The position numbers and the translations under genes were made by a program. The notes below the pieces were generated by a model. The model made no database searches. It was not told the origin of the DNA and saw only the letters and a program-made list of their open reading frames with translations. From an uncultured Verrucomicrobiota bacterium (GTDB lineage: Bacteria; Verrucomicrobiota; Kiritimatiellia; RFP12; UBA3636): a stretch of 56,505 nucleotides of DNA. Shown in pieces: positions 27,258 to 36,088 of the stretch. How positions within the stretch are numbered: position 1 is the stretch's first letter; every line of letters starts with the position of its first letter. The stretch spans positions 1 through 56,505 of the forward strand of contig CASEAR010000088.1 of assembly GCA_949285835.1 (NCBI GenBank), in the 5' to 3' direction.

Positions 27258-28343
27258 TCATCGCGTTCCGCGTGCGGCAAACGACGCAACCGTGCCGGCG
27301 AGCAAAGATGCCGCACCGTCCTTGAAATGTCCGATCCCGGATTTTCCCATTGCCGCAAGCTTCTCCGGAGCGGCTTTCAGATCAAGTACCGCCTTTGACA
27401 GAACCTCCCCGGAGAGGACGTCCTGCGCAATAACCTCAGACACGCCCCACGCACGCATGCATCCGGCATTCGCGCTCTGATGATCCCCGCTAACCCTCGG
27501 CAGAGGGACGAGTATTGAAGGCAGGCCGCATTTGCAGAGCTCGAAGCACGATGCCGCCCCTGCACGCGACACAACAAGATCCGCCGAAGCGTATATTTCC
27601 GGCATCTTGTCCGTAAAACCGAGGACTTCATATGATGCGCCGCGTGCACGGTATGCGGTGCGAACCTGCTCCTCGTTTTTCCCGCCTGCGATGTGGATAA
27701 GTCTGAATCCGGCGTCATTCATAAACTCGGGTCTGCAGAACGCATCCACAGCAGCGCTGTTCACCGCCGCCGCGCCCTGACTTCCGCCCATCACAACCAC
27801 GGTAAAACTGCCGTCATCCGCAATGTGCGGCATAGCGCCTATGCTCCCCCGTATGGGCATGCCGGTGTTCCTTACACGGCTGCGGGCCCGCTTCGGCAGG
27901 TATGCCGCCGCCTCGTCGAACGCCACGCACACTGCCGAAGAGAACAGGCTCATGAACCTGTTCGCATAGCCCGGCACCGCATTCGATTCATGTATCACAA
28001 GCGGCACTTTCATCAACCATGCCGCAATGGCCGGCCCGATCGACGCGTAGGACCCCATCGCAAGCACCGCATCCGGCTGGAAATCCCTGAACGCATGCAG
28101 CGCCGAACGCACCGCCGCGCCAATCGAATGAACAGATTTCGCCGCGCGCACGGGACCGCGCCATCTGGGAACCCCGTCGAATTTTATCCGGATCACGCCG
28201 CCGTCCCAGCCCGAAACATTCTCTACGTCGCGGCCTGAAAGCACTACGCGCACGTCCGATCCTGTCTTTGCAAGTTCTTCGGCCGTTGCCAGACCGGGGA
28301 ACATGTGTCCGCCTGTTCCCCCGCACACCACCGCAACTTTCAT
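27258..28343 (-). CDS. murG: UDP-GlcNAc:lipid I GlcNAc transferase MurG
   Basis: 361 residues. It makes lipid II from lipid I at the inner face of the membrane. The N-terminal glycine loop 'VCGGTGGHMFPGLATAEEL', 'VIHESNAVPGYANR', 'VVMGGSQGAAAVN' and the UDP-GlcNAc-binding 'VSRAGAASCFELCKCGLPSILVPLP' with 'DHQSANA' are all present. The ATG at 28343 is chosen because the family begins two to five residues before the GGTGGH loop. It shares one base with the stop of the deacetylase gene (TGATG). No mra/mur/fts genes flank it, so murG sits outside the usual division cluster in this genome. Confidence 0.95.
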   Translation of the reverse strand: MKVAVVCGGTGGHMFPGLATAEELAKTGSDVRVVLSGRDVENVSGWDGGVIRIKFDGVPRWRGPVRAAKSVHSIGAAVRSALHAFRDFQPDAVLAMGSYASIGPAIAAWLMKVPLVIHESNAVPGYANRFMSLFSSAVCVAFDEAAAYLPKRARSRVRNTGMPIRGSIGAMPHIADDGSFTVVVMGGSQGAAAVNSAAVDAFCRPEFMNDAGFRLIHIAGGKNEEQVRTAYRARGASYEVLGFTDKMPEIYASADLVVSRAGAASCFELCKCGLPSILVPLPRVSGDHQSANAGCMRAWGVSEVIAQDVLSGEVLSKAVLDLKAAPEKLAAMGKSGIGHFKDGAASLLAGTVASFAARGTR

Positions 28344-29149
28344 CACAGTCTCTGCCTGAGCGTCTCTCCCGGGTGCACCTCCACAGGCACACCGCGATCG
28401 TCCACCCATACGCTTATCGCCGACGGATTATGAACCGTGCGGCAGTCAGCGGAAAATTCCAGTCTTGACCTCGCCGCTATATAGTCGAAAATCTCTATAT
28501 TCGTGGCGTACCAGATGTCGTCCCGGCCTCCCATCTTCGCACAGAACTCTTCTATAAGGTTCCAGTTGCCGTTCCTATCGAACTCAAAAGAATGCCCCCA
28601 CACATAAAAAAGCTTCGGCTCCCGCCGCCAGCCTCCAAGCATATCGAGGAGTCTGTCGGCAAGCCCGTTCAAATCTCCGTTATGATGGCACGTCGGCTGC
28701 CACTCGAGAAAGTCTTCAGGAATGCCGAAATCGTTAGTCGATACCACGCCCCTGGAGTAGACAATGCCGCAGGCGCAGAGAATGTCCTTAATGCGGCGGT
28801 TCAATCTCCCGTATGGATATGACATTCCCCTGACAGGATAACCTACGGCGTCTTCCAGCAGCCTTCTATCGTTTAGAATCTCTGCTATGACAGCCTCGTT
28901 GGGAAGTTCCGTAAGGAACTCGTGATTCACAGTGTGCACGGAAACCTCGTGCCCTTTGTAAAGTTCGGCAGCTTCGCTCAGGGAAACCCGTGATTCCGTG
29001 CCGAGGGAACCCGTGTTCAAATGGAATGTTCCGCGGATTCCGTACCTGTTCATTATCCCGACAAGCTTCCGATCCTGTTTGCCGCCATCGTCGTAACTCA
29101 GTGTGAGTGCAGCACGCCGGCCGCCCGGAAACAAATACAGCCTGTACAT
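28343..29149 (-). CDS. Polysaccharide deacetylase (NodB homology)
   Basis: 268 residues, CE4/NodB fold. The metal and catalytic motifs are visible: 'LTLSYDDG' (D20-D21), 'VHTVNH' with H72 and H76, and 'RGMSYPYGRLN' for the Arg/Tyr motif. Such enzymes remove N- or O-acetyl groups from peptidoglycan, chitin-like or other glycans. There is no signal peptide or membrane anchor at the N-terminus (MYRLYLFPGGRRAAL), so it may act on a cytoplasmic intermediate, which fits its position directly before murG. It starts six bases after the acyltransferase gene. Confidence 0.88.
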   Translation of the reverse strand: MYRLYLFPGGRRAALTLSYDDGGKQDRKLVGIMNRYGIRGTFHLNTGSLGTESRVSLSEAAELYKGHEVSVHTVNHEFLTELPNEAVIAEILNDRRLLEDAVGYPVRGMSYPYGRLNRRIKDILCACGIVYSRGVVSTNDFGIPEDFLEWQPTCHHNGDLNGLADRLLDMLGGWRREPKLFYVWGHSFEFDRNGNWNLIEEFCAKMGGRDDIWYATNIEIFDYIAARSRLEFSADCRTVHNPSAISVWVDDRGVPVEVHPGETLRQRL

Positions 29150-29155
29150 CCCCTG

Positions 29156-30025
29156 CTATTTCCTTTCTGTACCTTCCAGAAGGACAAGGCCGCTCTCTCG
29201 CTGCCACTCCCCCAGCTTGGCGCATATAAAGTTCCTACACCGCGCCTGAATCTCACCCTGCGGAAGATCTGAAGGTATCGGCTCCCCGCACGAAATGCGA
29301 ACCGTGCTGCCAATATGAACAGAAGCAAACAGGTCTCTCTGCCATTCTCCAACGCGTAGGAAATCCATGCACACCGCCAGCGGCACGACTGGAACTCCCG
29401 CCCTTGCGGCGAGTTTGGCGCCAAGCGAATTGAACGACTCCGGGTCAAACCGGCGCATCCGCTTCCCTTGCGGGAAAATCAGCGCGCTTCTGCCATTCTT
29501 CAGTCCGGCGCTTCCTTCAGTCATTACCTTGCGCAAATCGTCCATCGCGTTTTCGCGCTTCAACCGTATTGGATCGACTGCACGAACCACCCGGCCGAAC
29601 AGCGGGTAATGTGCCAAAGGCTCCTTAAGCACCACCATAAGTCTGGACCACGTGGTCAGAAGAGAAGGAAGGAGGTACGTCTCGAGAGAACTCATGTGGT
29701 TGGACACCCAGACGACCGGCATGTCAGCTTCCTTAATCCGCTCGAACCCGTCAATTCGTATTTTACCGCCCATTCCCTCCACTAGACGGTACACCCTGAA
29801 TCCGAAATCGGCCCAGCGTTCGACTTCAAAATTCGGTCTGCGCGCACTGAGATACCCTATCACGTAGATTCTGGCCATCAACATGTGAAAAATGGCCGTA
29901 GCCAAAACAGAAGGCAGGACAACTCCAGGCTTTTCCCCCGGAGTTGCATACGCACCAGTGCGCTTTATCTGTTCCTGAAAGTCGCAGGACGACATCCTGC
30001 GGCATGTCTTCGCTTCAAGGCTCAT
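29156..30025 (-). CDS. 1-acylglycerol-3-phosphate acyltransferase family protein (PlsC-like)
   Basis: 289 residues. The acyltransferase motif I reads 'NHMSSLET' (residues 109-116), with Glu where PlsC proteins usually have the Asp of HX4D. Motif III is 'IFPQGKRMR' (183-191) and a 'VPVVPLAV' block follows. A hydrophobic segment around 36-58 may sit in the membrane. The likely reaction is acylation of lysophosphatidate or a related lipid. The ATG at 30025 has no clear ribosome binding site, and later starts such as residue 11 or 48 are possible. It follows the lipoprotein gene after 43 bases and precedes the deacetylase gene by six. Confidence 0.8.
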   Translation of the reverse strand: MSLEAKTCRRMSSCDFQEQIKRTGAYATPGEKPGVVLPSVLATAIFHMLMARIYVIGYLSARRPNFEVERWADFGFRVYRLVEGMGGKIRIDGFERIKEADMPVVWVSNHMSSLETYLLPSLLTTWSRLMVVLKEPLAHYPLFGRVVRAVDPIRLKRENAMDDLRKVMTEGSAGLKNGRSALIFPQGKRMRRFDPESFNSLGAKLAARAGVPVVPLAVCMDFLRVGEWQRDLFASVHIGSTVRISCGEPIPSDLPQGEIQARCRNFICAKLGEWQRESGLVLLEGTERK

Positions 30026-30068
30026 TCAAACCACCAGCACCACACGGCATACGCAAAAGCATGTGAAA

Positions 30069-30692
30069 TCAACGATGCCAGGTTCCTTTGATCACGTTTG
30101 ATCGCTTGGATAGATTCCTGTCAACAATAACAAACGCTATTTCACATGGATTGGGTGTTCGTGACAGAGTCCAGCCATTGTACCCTTCAATCAAATGCTT
30201 GAATTCACGCGTGTTGCGGCTGGATGAAATCCAATCAAATTTTCCACCTCGCCACACGCCGTCTGTTTCTTTCACAAACAAACATGCAAGCGCCCCGGCA
30301 TCTGTGTGGCTGAGGCCCCACCCAGACAGGTCAACAACATATTTGAAGCTGAACATTTCCGAATTCGACGAAAGAGAGGAAATTCGGGGAGAATCAAGCG
30401 CGGCTCCGGATCCGTCCACACCGCCGTATTCCCAATGCAATGAGGAAAAAGCTACTTCATCCACAGCTACATCCGTTCCGCCATCCTGCCCTGGAGTTGT
30501 ATCACTGCCAGTATCACCGGCCGGGGGTGTAGTCTGATCCGTCTGGGACCCGTCATTCCAGTACACGCTGTCAGAGGACTCAGACCTCTCGCACCCCGTA
30601 GAGAAAAACATAAACTGGGCACCCAACACTGTAATAATCAAAGCTGAATTTCTGATTTTTGTCATATTTTTTAGTCCAATTTTGGTCGACAT
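30069..30692 (-). CDS. Predicted lipoprotein, unknown function
   Basis: About 207 residues. A type II signal peptide is clear: basic start, hydrophobic 'ALIITVLGAQFMFF', then lipobox 'STGC' with the Cys as lipid anchor. A linker of about 45 residues rich in Thr, Gly, Asp and Pro (DQTTPPAGDTGSDTTPG) follows. The C-terminal domain of about 130 residues has 'SSLHWEYGGVDGSGAAL' and 'LIEGYNGWTLSRTP' and is not recognised. The start at 30692 is favoured by GGTGA upstream; an ATG nine codons later is possible. A strong promoter lies at 30783-30811. It probably belongs to the outer envelope. Confidence 0.75.
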   Translation of the reverse strand: MSTKIGLKNMTKIRNSALIITVLGAQFMFFSTGCERSESSDSVYWNDGSQTDQTTPPAGDTGSDTTPGQDGGTDVAVDEVAFSSLHWEYGGVDGSGAALDSPRISSLSSNSEMFSFKYVVDLSGWGLSHTDAGALACLFVKETDGVWRGGKFDWISSSRNTREFKHLIEGYNGWTLSRTPNPCEIAFVIVDRNLSKRSNVIKGTWHR

Positions 30693-30782
30693 TTCACCGT
30701 TGCGCACTACTGCCGGAAACAAAAAAACCGGATAAAATACGCAGCTCCATATTCCGCGGAAAGCATCCGCAGTGAGCCGCAG

Positions 30783-30811
30783 ATTATATTAAAACGCAAT
30801 TCCAAAATCAA
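30783..30811 (-). promoter_or_regulatory. Strong promoter upstream of the lipoprotein gene
   Basis: TTGATT (30811-30806), a 17-base spacer and a perfect TATAAT (30788-30783) on the minus strand, about 90 bases before the lipoprotein start codon. It may also drive plsC, the deacetylase gene, murG and folC downstream. Confidence 0.65.
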
Positions 30812-31719
30812 GAAAAAGCATTGCGCAATTTGGCAGGGAAAAGCGTGCAAAAAAAATTTGAGACAGGTTTTGAGATTGAATCCCGAAAACTTCTGCAGAT
30901 GTCAATTGAAGAATGAGAACAAGATTTACATCATTCATCAAGCACTGCAACCGTGCTATGCTTGAAGCACTTCAACGGACCGTGAGCGGCAATCCCGGAT
31001 GTTTATATTGGATTCGGATATCTGCCCACGATATCCGGCCGGAGGTCAGAGTGCATAACATCTGTTGTTCCTCATCATTTAGCGCCGATTCGGCTTCTCC
31101 CAAAGTTCCGGACGCCAGCTGAAGCAATAAGGCGGCACCATGAACATCCCATCCGCATCTTCACCCTCCGGCAGCATGCCGTTAAGAGATCTTTTCTGCA
31201 CCAAAACGGCATAGATTCCCGTCGTATAAAATCTGCGACCTATTCATTTCTTGATTGCCTCCCTTCTCAAATCGTGGCTTACATTTCATAATCGGCCTAC
31301 AGCAAGGTGCCTAATACTACCCCGAGAAAACACCTGAAACGCAAATAATGGTGAATTAGAAACAATCCGTACGCCATCCGCATTTCATCCCACTGGATCT
31401 GCTGCCGGCGGATTTTTTATCTCTCAAATTGGCGGCAGCTGCGGACGCGAAGTCAGTCCTGTCTGGTCTCGTATTCCGCAGTCTAGTCTGCATACGAAAA
31501 GGCTCCGCGGCATAACTCGCTGCATGTCCGGCGGAGTCAGAGCACTGCGGACGCAGTGCCGGGAGTTCGCGGTTCAGCAAATGACAAGGAAACGGGAAAA
31601 TCATCAGTCGAACCAATGCCCGCTCCGCTTATCGAAAAACTACGCCGTGCCGGTCAAGACGCAATACGCCGAAAGAGTGACAGATACCAGAATAATAATC
31701 CCGCCGGAATGCGGCACAA
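30812..31719. other. Long intergenic stretch with one possible decayed small gene
   Basis: About 900 bases without an intact gene. On the minus strand a well-placed GGGAGG precedes an ATG at 31247 whose frame stops after 21 codons. A second, overlapping frame continues as '...LNGMLPEGEDADGMFMVPP' and then 'YCFSWRPELWEKPNRR' to a stop at 31079-31081. A one-base shift near 31200 would join them into a small protein of about 55 residues. Two hairpins occur at about 31500-31562, one of them GCACTGC/GCAGTGC, without T runs. Confidence 0.3.
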
Positions 31720-33096
31720 TTAGTTGTTCAAGCTGTGTATCGGCGCCGGAATATGGCCACCGTGACGGACAAACATCTCTCCTCCGCGCGGGCATGCGGG
31801 CGCCGTCACAGTTCCTGCGCCGAACAAACCGCCAAAGTCCACGTATTCTCCATTGGAAGCGCCGGGCACGGGTATCACCCTCACTGCCGTGGTCTTCCTG
31901 TTAACCACCCCGATGGCGGCCTCGTCGAGAATGATTCCTGCAACTGTCTCCGGAGTCGTATCCCCCGGCAGCAGAATCATGTCCAGACCCACGGAACACA
32001 CGGCTGTCATCGCCTCAAGTTTTTCGAGAAGGAGCGTGCCGTCAGCCACGGCCTGAGAAAGTGCATGGTCTTCCATCACCGGAATAAAAGCGCCGGACAG
32101 CCCCCCGACAGCACTTGAAGCAAAAGATCCGCCCTTTTTCACGGCATCATTCAGCATCATAACCGCAGCTGTCGTGCCGGGAGCCCCTATTCTCCCGATC
32201 CCCATCGCCTGATATATTTCACCAACGGAATCGCCCACGCGCGGAGTCGGAGCCAACGCGAGATCGACCACGCCGAAAGGATAGTTCAGTCTCGCGGCCA
32301 CTTCGTGACCGATGAGTTCTCCCACGCGGGTAACTCGGTACGCGGTATGCTTAGCCTCCTCGGCTATCTGATCGAGGGTGCATTTCCCGTTCCTCGAAAA
32401 CAGTCTGTCAAGCGCGCGCTTTACGACGCCCGGACCGCTGACCCCGACGTTGACAACGCATTCAGGCTCTCCTGGCCCCAGAAGAGCCCCCGCCATAAAA
32501 GGATTGTCTTCCGGCTGATTGGCAAAGACAACAAGTTTGGCCGCGCCGAATCCTCTGTCGGCAGACGTCGCCTTCGCCACATTGACGACCTGTTCAGCTA
32601 CCATATTCACGGCGTCCACGTTAATACCGGCCTTCGTAGTCCCGATATTAACGGAAGCGCAAACATGCTTTGTAGAAGCGAGTGCTTCCGGAAGCGATCT
32701 TATAAGGACTTCCTCGCCATGCGTCATGCCTTTCTGCACAAGAGCTGTAAATCCCCCGACAAGGTCTATTTTCACTGCATCGCACGCACGGTCCAATGCC
32801 CGTGCCAGAGCCACCGCGGCATCGTGCCCGTGTCCCTCCAGCAGAATTGAAGCGGGAGACACGGCCAAACGCTTGTTAACAATCTCCACGCCATACCTCG
32901 CCCCCACCGCATTCGCAATCTCGACGACTTTCTCCGCCTTTGAACAAACTCTGTCATAAACGGCAGCCGCCATCTTTTCCGGATTTTCGTTTGCGCATCC
33001 GTTTATATTGACGCCAAGCGTCACTGCCCTGACATCGAGATTCTCCTCTCCTATCATGCGGAGAGTCGCGGAAAGATCGGAAGTGGATTCCACCAT
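31720..33096 (-). CDS. UPF0210/PFL family protein
   Basis: 458 residues. The sequence 'LRMIGEENLDVRAVTLGVNINGC', 'FGAAKLVVFANQPEDNPFMAGALLGPGEPECVVNVGVSGPGVVKRAL' and 'ISGAF-like VGGLSGAFIPVMEDHAL' identify the UPF0210 (formerly DUF711/PFL) family. Structural data place it near pyruvate formate-lyase-like barrels, but its reaction is not established and no glycyl-radical motif is seen. The ATG at 33096 is preferred because AAGGGTGAT precedes it. A GTG at 33105 overlapping the ACT gene stop is the alternative. It is usually encoded next to an ACT-domain protein, as here. Confidence 0.92.
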   Translation of the reverse strand: MVESTSDLSATLRMIGEENLDVRAVTLGVNINGCANENPEKMAAAVYDRVCSKAEKVVEIANAVGARYGVEIVNKRLAVSPASILLEGHGHDAAVALARALDRACDAVKIDLVGGFTALVQKGMTHGEEVLIRSLPEALASTKHVCASVNIGTTKAGINVDAVNMVAEQVVNVAKATSADRGFGAAKLVVFANQPEDNPFMAGALLGPGEPECVVNVGVSGPGVVKRALDRLFSRNGKCTLDQIAEEAKHTAYRVTRVGELIGHEVAARLNYPFGVVDLALAPTPRVGDSVGEIYQAMGIGRIGAPGTTAAVMMLNDAVKKGGSFASSAVGGLSGAFIPVMEDHALSQAVADGTLLLEKLEAMTAVCSVGLDMILLPGDTTPETVAGIILDEAAIGVVNRKTTAVRVIPVPGASNGEYVDFGGLFGAGTVTAPACPRGGEMFVRHGGHIPAPIHSLNN

Positions 33097-33101
33097 GGTT
33101 A

Positions 33102-33698
33102 TCACCCTTGTTGTTTTGGCGTTCGCGACCCGAGAAGATCGCCTATTGGTCCGACTTCATTTGTCGCCCTGAAAATGTTTTCATGCCTGATACTGCACAC
33201 GGCGCCGGAACTGTTCAGTCTTTCCTGAAGATCTTTCTGGAGGAGTGCGACGTCGCACTCCGGAGGAACTGTGATTATACCTATCGTAAGTGCATTGGTT
33301 CTGTCGGTAAGATCATGCCGCCAGTCCTCAACATTCACACCCCGGGATGCAAAAAGTTCTGTTATGAGGAATATCCTGCCCGGAAGATCCGGCCCGGTCA
33401 CGGCGGCGACATAGCGTTCTCCGCGGCGTTTGTCAACTTTTTCCAGACCTTCCGGGCACTCTGCGGCAAAAACCCCGGCGCCTCCACCGCGAAGAGAGGA
33501 ACGCACCGCCTCGCGAAGTGCGGATAAAATATCGCGATCCGTTTTAAACTCCGCAACACAACTCAGGGTAAACATCCCTCCGAGCACCACCTGCCTGAGA
33601 TCGACAAGATTTCCGCCGGCGTCCTTTACCGCCCCCGTCACATCGCGCAATATGCCGACCCGATCAGGCTCCACCACTGTGATAATGTACTTCCGCAT
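33102..33698 (-). CDS. Double ACT-domain protein
   Basis: 198 residues with two ACT-like regions. One is at about 1-75 (MRKYIITVVEPDRVGILRDVTGAVKDAGGNLVDLRQ). The other is at about 100-180 (YVAAVTGPDLPGRIFLITELFASRGVNVEDWRHD). This is the layout of GcvR-like regulators, whereas the common partner of UPF0210 (UPF0237) has a single ACT domain of about 90 residues. ACT domains bind amino acids or other small ligands, so a regulatory role for the adjacent UPF0210 protein is plausible but inferred. The ATG at 33698 follows a GGGGG ribosome-binding-like run; the frame is open further upstream into the ABC ATPase gene. Confidence 0.85.
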   Translation of the reverse strand: MRKYIITVVEPDRVGILRDVTGAVKDAGGNLVDLRQVVLGGMFTLSCVAEFKTDRDILSALREAVRSSLRGGGAGVFAAECPEGLEKVDKRRGERYVAAVTGPDLPGRIFLITELFASRGVNVEDWRHDLTDRTNALTIGIITVPPECDVALLQKDLQERLNSSGAVCSIRHENIFRATNEVGPIGDLLGSRTPKQQG

Positions 33699-33726
33699 AA
33701 CAAAAATCCCCCAAGGCAGACTCGCG

Positions 33727-35268
33727 TCAGGCCTTCCGGCTATTCTGCGAAACGCCCATGGCAAACTCCATTATTTTCCTTTCACAAATATCTTCTCCAT
33801 CGACCTCTCCGGCGAGACATCCGTCCCTCATCACCATGACACGGGTACAGTTGCCGATTATCTCGTCCAAGTCCGATGAAATGACAAGTACGGCCATTCC
33901 ATCGTCCGCAAGACGATGAACGATAGAATATATTTCAGCCCGTGCACCCACATCTACGCCGCGCGTCGGCTCGTCAAATATGAAAATGCGAGGGTTTGTG
34001 TCGAGCAATTTTGCAATAGCGGCCTTCTGCTGATTTCCGCCTGAAAGCGAACTGGCGCGGGCATCCTCTCCGGAGCATTTGATATTCATCTTTCCTATCA
34101 TATCGAGCACTGCCCGGGAACGGCCGCGGAAATTTATGAAGGGGCCATGCATTCTTTTTCGCAGAGAACACAGCGTAAGATTGTCAGCCAGAGAAAAATC
34201 CCCGATCACCGCAGATCCCTGCCTGTCCTCAGGGAGATAAGCCAACCCGGCAGACAGGGCTTCCGCCGGACATCCAAAGTCGACCTCTCGGCCAAATATT
34301 CTGACTGATCCGGACTTGCGCGGCCTCGCACCAAAAACCGTTTCCGCAAATTCGGTTCTGCCAGCCCCGGCAAGCCCGGCAAGCCCGGCGATTTCGCCGG
34401 GCTTTATCTTCATTGACACTCCATGCAGCACACCTCCGGCGTCGCATATGTCAGAAACCTCCAGAGCATACTCCCCGCCCGGGGCGGCGCGTGTATTTTT
34501 CGGGGGATAAAGGGACGAAATCGGCCGCCCTACCATGGCAGCCACAAGGTTTCCCGGCGTCGTAGAGGCAGATGCGCCTTCCCACACGAGCACGCCATCC
34601 CTGAGGACTGCGATTTCATCGCAGATCTCACACACCTCATCGAGCTTGTGCGAGATGTATACCACAGAACCACCATTCGATTTGAAGTCCCGTATTACAC
34701 GGAATAGAGACTCAGTTTCCGGCCTGCTCAGCACCGTCGTCGGTTCATCGAATATGAGAAGCGAAGGACGCCCGAGGAAAGCCTTGGCTATTTCCACCTT
34801 CTGCTTGGCGGCCGCCCCGAGAGACGACACCTTTTCGTCCGGATCTATGCCGCCGGCGCCTATCTTGTCAAGAAGCTCGGACGTCCGGCGCTTCATAGCG
34901 GAAGAGTCCAAAAAAATGCCGCGCTCCGGCTCGCGTCCGAGGAACACGTTAGCGCTCACAGACAGCTCGCCTATGAGAGTAAACTCCTGCGGCACCATGT
35001 ACACATCGCCACGAACGGAATTCGCTCCGGACACACGCCGGCCGCGAACGGTTATGCTGCCTGCGTCCGCCGCAAGCAGACCGCAGACACATTTCATAAG
35101 CGTTGACTTGCCCGCACCGTTCTCTCCGACAATCCCGACAACCTTGCCAGGCATCACATCCACGGATATACCGGAAAGGACTCGTACCGGACCGAAAGAC
35201 TTCGACACATTGGAAATCCGAAGCACCGGCTCTGGGGCGGATGTATGTGCGTCTTCGTCGATAGACAT
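33727..35268 (-). CDS. Sugar-type ABC transporter, double ATPase (RbsA/MglA-like)
   Basis: 513 residues with two ATPase halves, the layout of RbsA/MglA/XylG. The first half has an intact Walker A 'GENGAGKST' (48-56), the degenerate signature 'LGAAAKQKVEIAKAF' and Walker B 'LLIFDEPTTVLS'. The second half has the degenerate loop 'GLAGAGRTE', the good signature 'LSGGNQQKAAIAKLL' and 'IFIFDEPTRGVDVGARAEIY'. Such proteins energise uptake of ribose, galactose, xylose or, in BMP-linked systems, nucleosides. No permease or binding-protein gene lies beside it: xseB precedes by 11 bases and the ACT gene follows by 28. The transported compound is unknown. Confidence 0.93.
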   Translation of the reverse strand: MSIDEDAHTSAPEPVLRISNVSKSFGPVRVLSGISVDVMPGKVVGIVGENGAGKSTLMKCVCGLLAADAGSITVRGRRVSGANSVRGDVYMVPQEFTLIGELSVSANVFLGREPERGIFLDSSAMKRRTSELLDKIGAGGIDPDEKVSSLGAAAKQKVEIAKAFLGRPSLLIFDEPTTVLSRPETESLFRVIRDFKSNGGSVVYISHKLDEVCEICDEIAVLRDGVLVWEGASASTTPGNLVAAMVGRPISSLYPPKNTRAAPGGEYALEVSDICDAGGVLHGVSMKIKPGEIAGLAGLAGAGRTEFAETVFGARPRKSGSVRIFGREVDFGCPAEALSAGLAYLPEDRQGSAVIGDFSLADNLTLCSLRKRMHGPFINFRGRSRAVLDMIGKMNIKCSGEDARASSLSGGNQQKAAIAKLLDTNPRIFIFDEPTRGVDVGARAEIYSIVHRLADDGMAVLVISSDLDEIIGNCTRVMVMRDGCLAGEVDGEDICERKIMEFAMGVSQNSRKA

Positions 35269-35279
35269 CCTGAAGCCCC

Positions 35280-35555
35280 TCAGGAATTTTCGTCAAACGG
35301 AGCGGTTGCGAGCATCCCGTCTGCGTTCCGGGTAAGCTCCTCCACCTTGCGTTCCACCGCCGCCAGCTTGTCTGAACACCTCTTCACCAGCGCCAGGCCT
35401 TTTTCAAAAGACTTGACCATTGTGTCCAGATCCGTGCTGGAAGACTCCATCTCGGCCACGATCGCTTCAAGCTGCGCAAGCGATTCCTCAAAGGAGACGT
35501 CCGCAGCGGCGGGCTGGTCTTTTCCTTCGTTATTCTGCTGATTTTCTTCCGACAT
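35280..35555 (-). CDS. xseB: Exodeoxyribonuclease VII small subunit
   Basis: 91 residues. The core 'SFEESLAQLEAIVAEMESSSTDLDTMVKSFEKGLALVKRCSDKL' is the conserved helical hairpin of XseB, which binds XseA to form the single-strand-specific exonuclease VII. The N-terminal 20 residues are polar and low in complexity (EENQQNNEGKDQPAA). The ATG at 35555 is chosen because GGAGG lies eight bases before it. The first 26 bases overlap the end of the Nudix gene. No xseA is present in the window. Confidence 0.9.
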   Translation of the reverse strand: MSEENQQNNEGKDQPAAADVSFEESLAQLEAIVAEMESSSTDLDTMVKSFEKGLALVKRCSDKLAAVERKVEELTRNADGMLATAPFDENS

Positions 35556-36048
35556 TTCCAATGCCTCCATCTTGCGAGAAGCCAGGTGCGACGCCATACG
35601 ACGAAGCAAAATTCTGCCGACCCTCATTTTTCAGCCAGGACGGCAGACATTTCACAAGAGGAAACGGCTGCAGGCCGGAGGATTCCAGATCTACGACGGG
35701 ATGCCAGAAAAACTCTATCCAGTCCTCCTCGGACCGTGGATTTTTCTCCGCAGACACCCCATCCAGTTCCATTGTGTAACAGAGCGATATCTCGCACGTG
35801 AGCGACCCGCCTGACTCGAACATGTGTTCAGACGTTCCAATGAAGCGTATGTCTCGAGCCTCCAGACCCATTTCCTCGCGAATCTCACGCGCAAGGGCTC
35901 GCGCTCCGCTCTCACCCGGATCGATATGCCCGCCGGGAAGAAACGACCTGCGCATCCCCTTGTGCCTGCACAGCAGCACACATCCGCCGCGCAAGCACAC
36001 GCCGCGGGCCAGGACCTCGTGAGTTAAAGGATCTTCAAACTCGTTCAT
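35530..36048 (-). CDS. Nudix hydrolase
   Basis: 172 residues. The Nudix box 'GGHIDPGESGARALAREIREEMGLEA' (about 39-64) fits GX5EX7REUXEEXGU, with Met at the variable place before Gly. The enzyme should hydrolyse a nucleoside diphosphate linked to another group; the substrate is not evident. The N-terminal strand 'HEVLARGVCLRGGCVLLCRHKG' suits the fold. The C-terminal 30 residues (NEGRQNFASSYGVAPGFSQDGG...) look disordered, and their coding sequence overlaps the xseB ribosome binding site and start. It begins 40 bases after nfnB. Confidence 0.88.
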   Translation of the reverse strand: MNEFEDPLTHEVLARGVCLRGGCVLLCRHKGMRRSFLPGGHIDPGESGARALAREIREEMGLEARDIRFIGTSEHMFESGGSLTCEISLCYTMELDGVSAEKNPRSEEDWIEFFWHPVVDLESSGLQPFPLVKCLPSWLKNEGRQNFASSYGVAPGFSQDGGIGNVGRKSAE

Positions 36049-36088
36049 ATTCCGCTGCAGAACAAATTCTATTCAGCCGTCCCGTGCC

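Noticed and set aside
34365..34395. Triplicated CCGGCAAGC motif in the sugar-ABC ATPase gene
   Set aside because: It encodes the normal 'GLAGLAGAGR' loop of the second ATPase half; a short low-complexity repeat without other significance.
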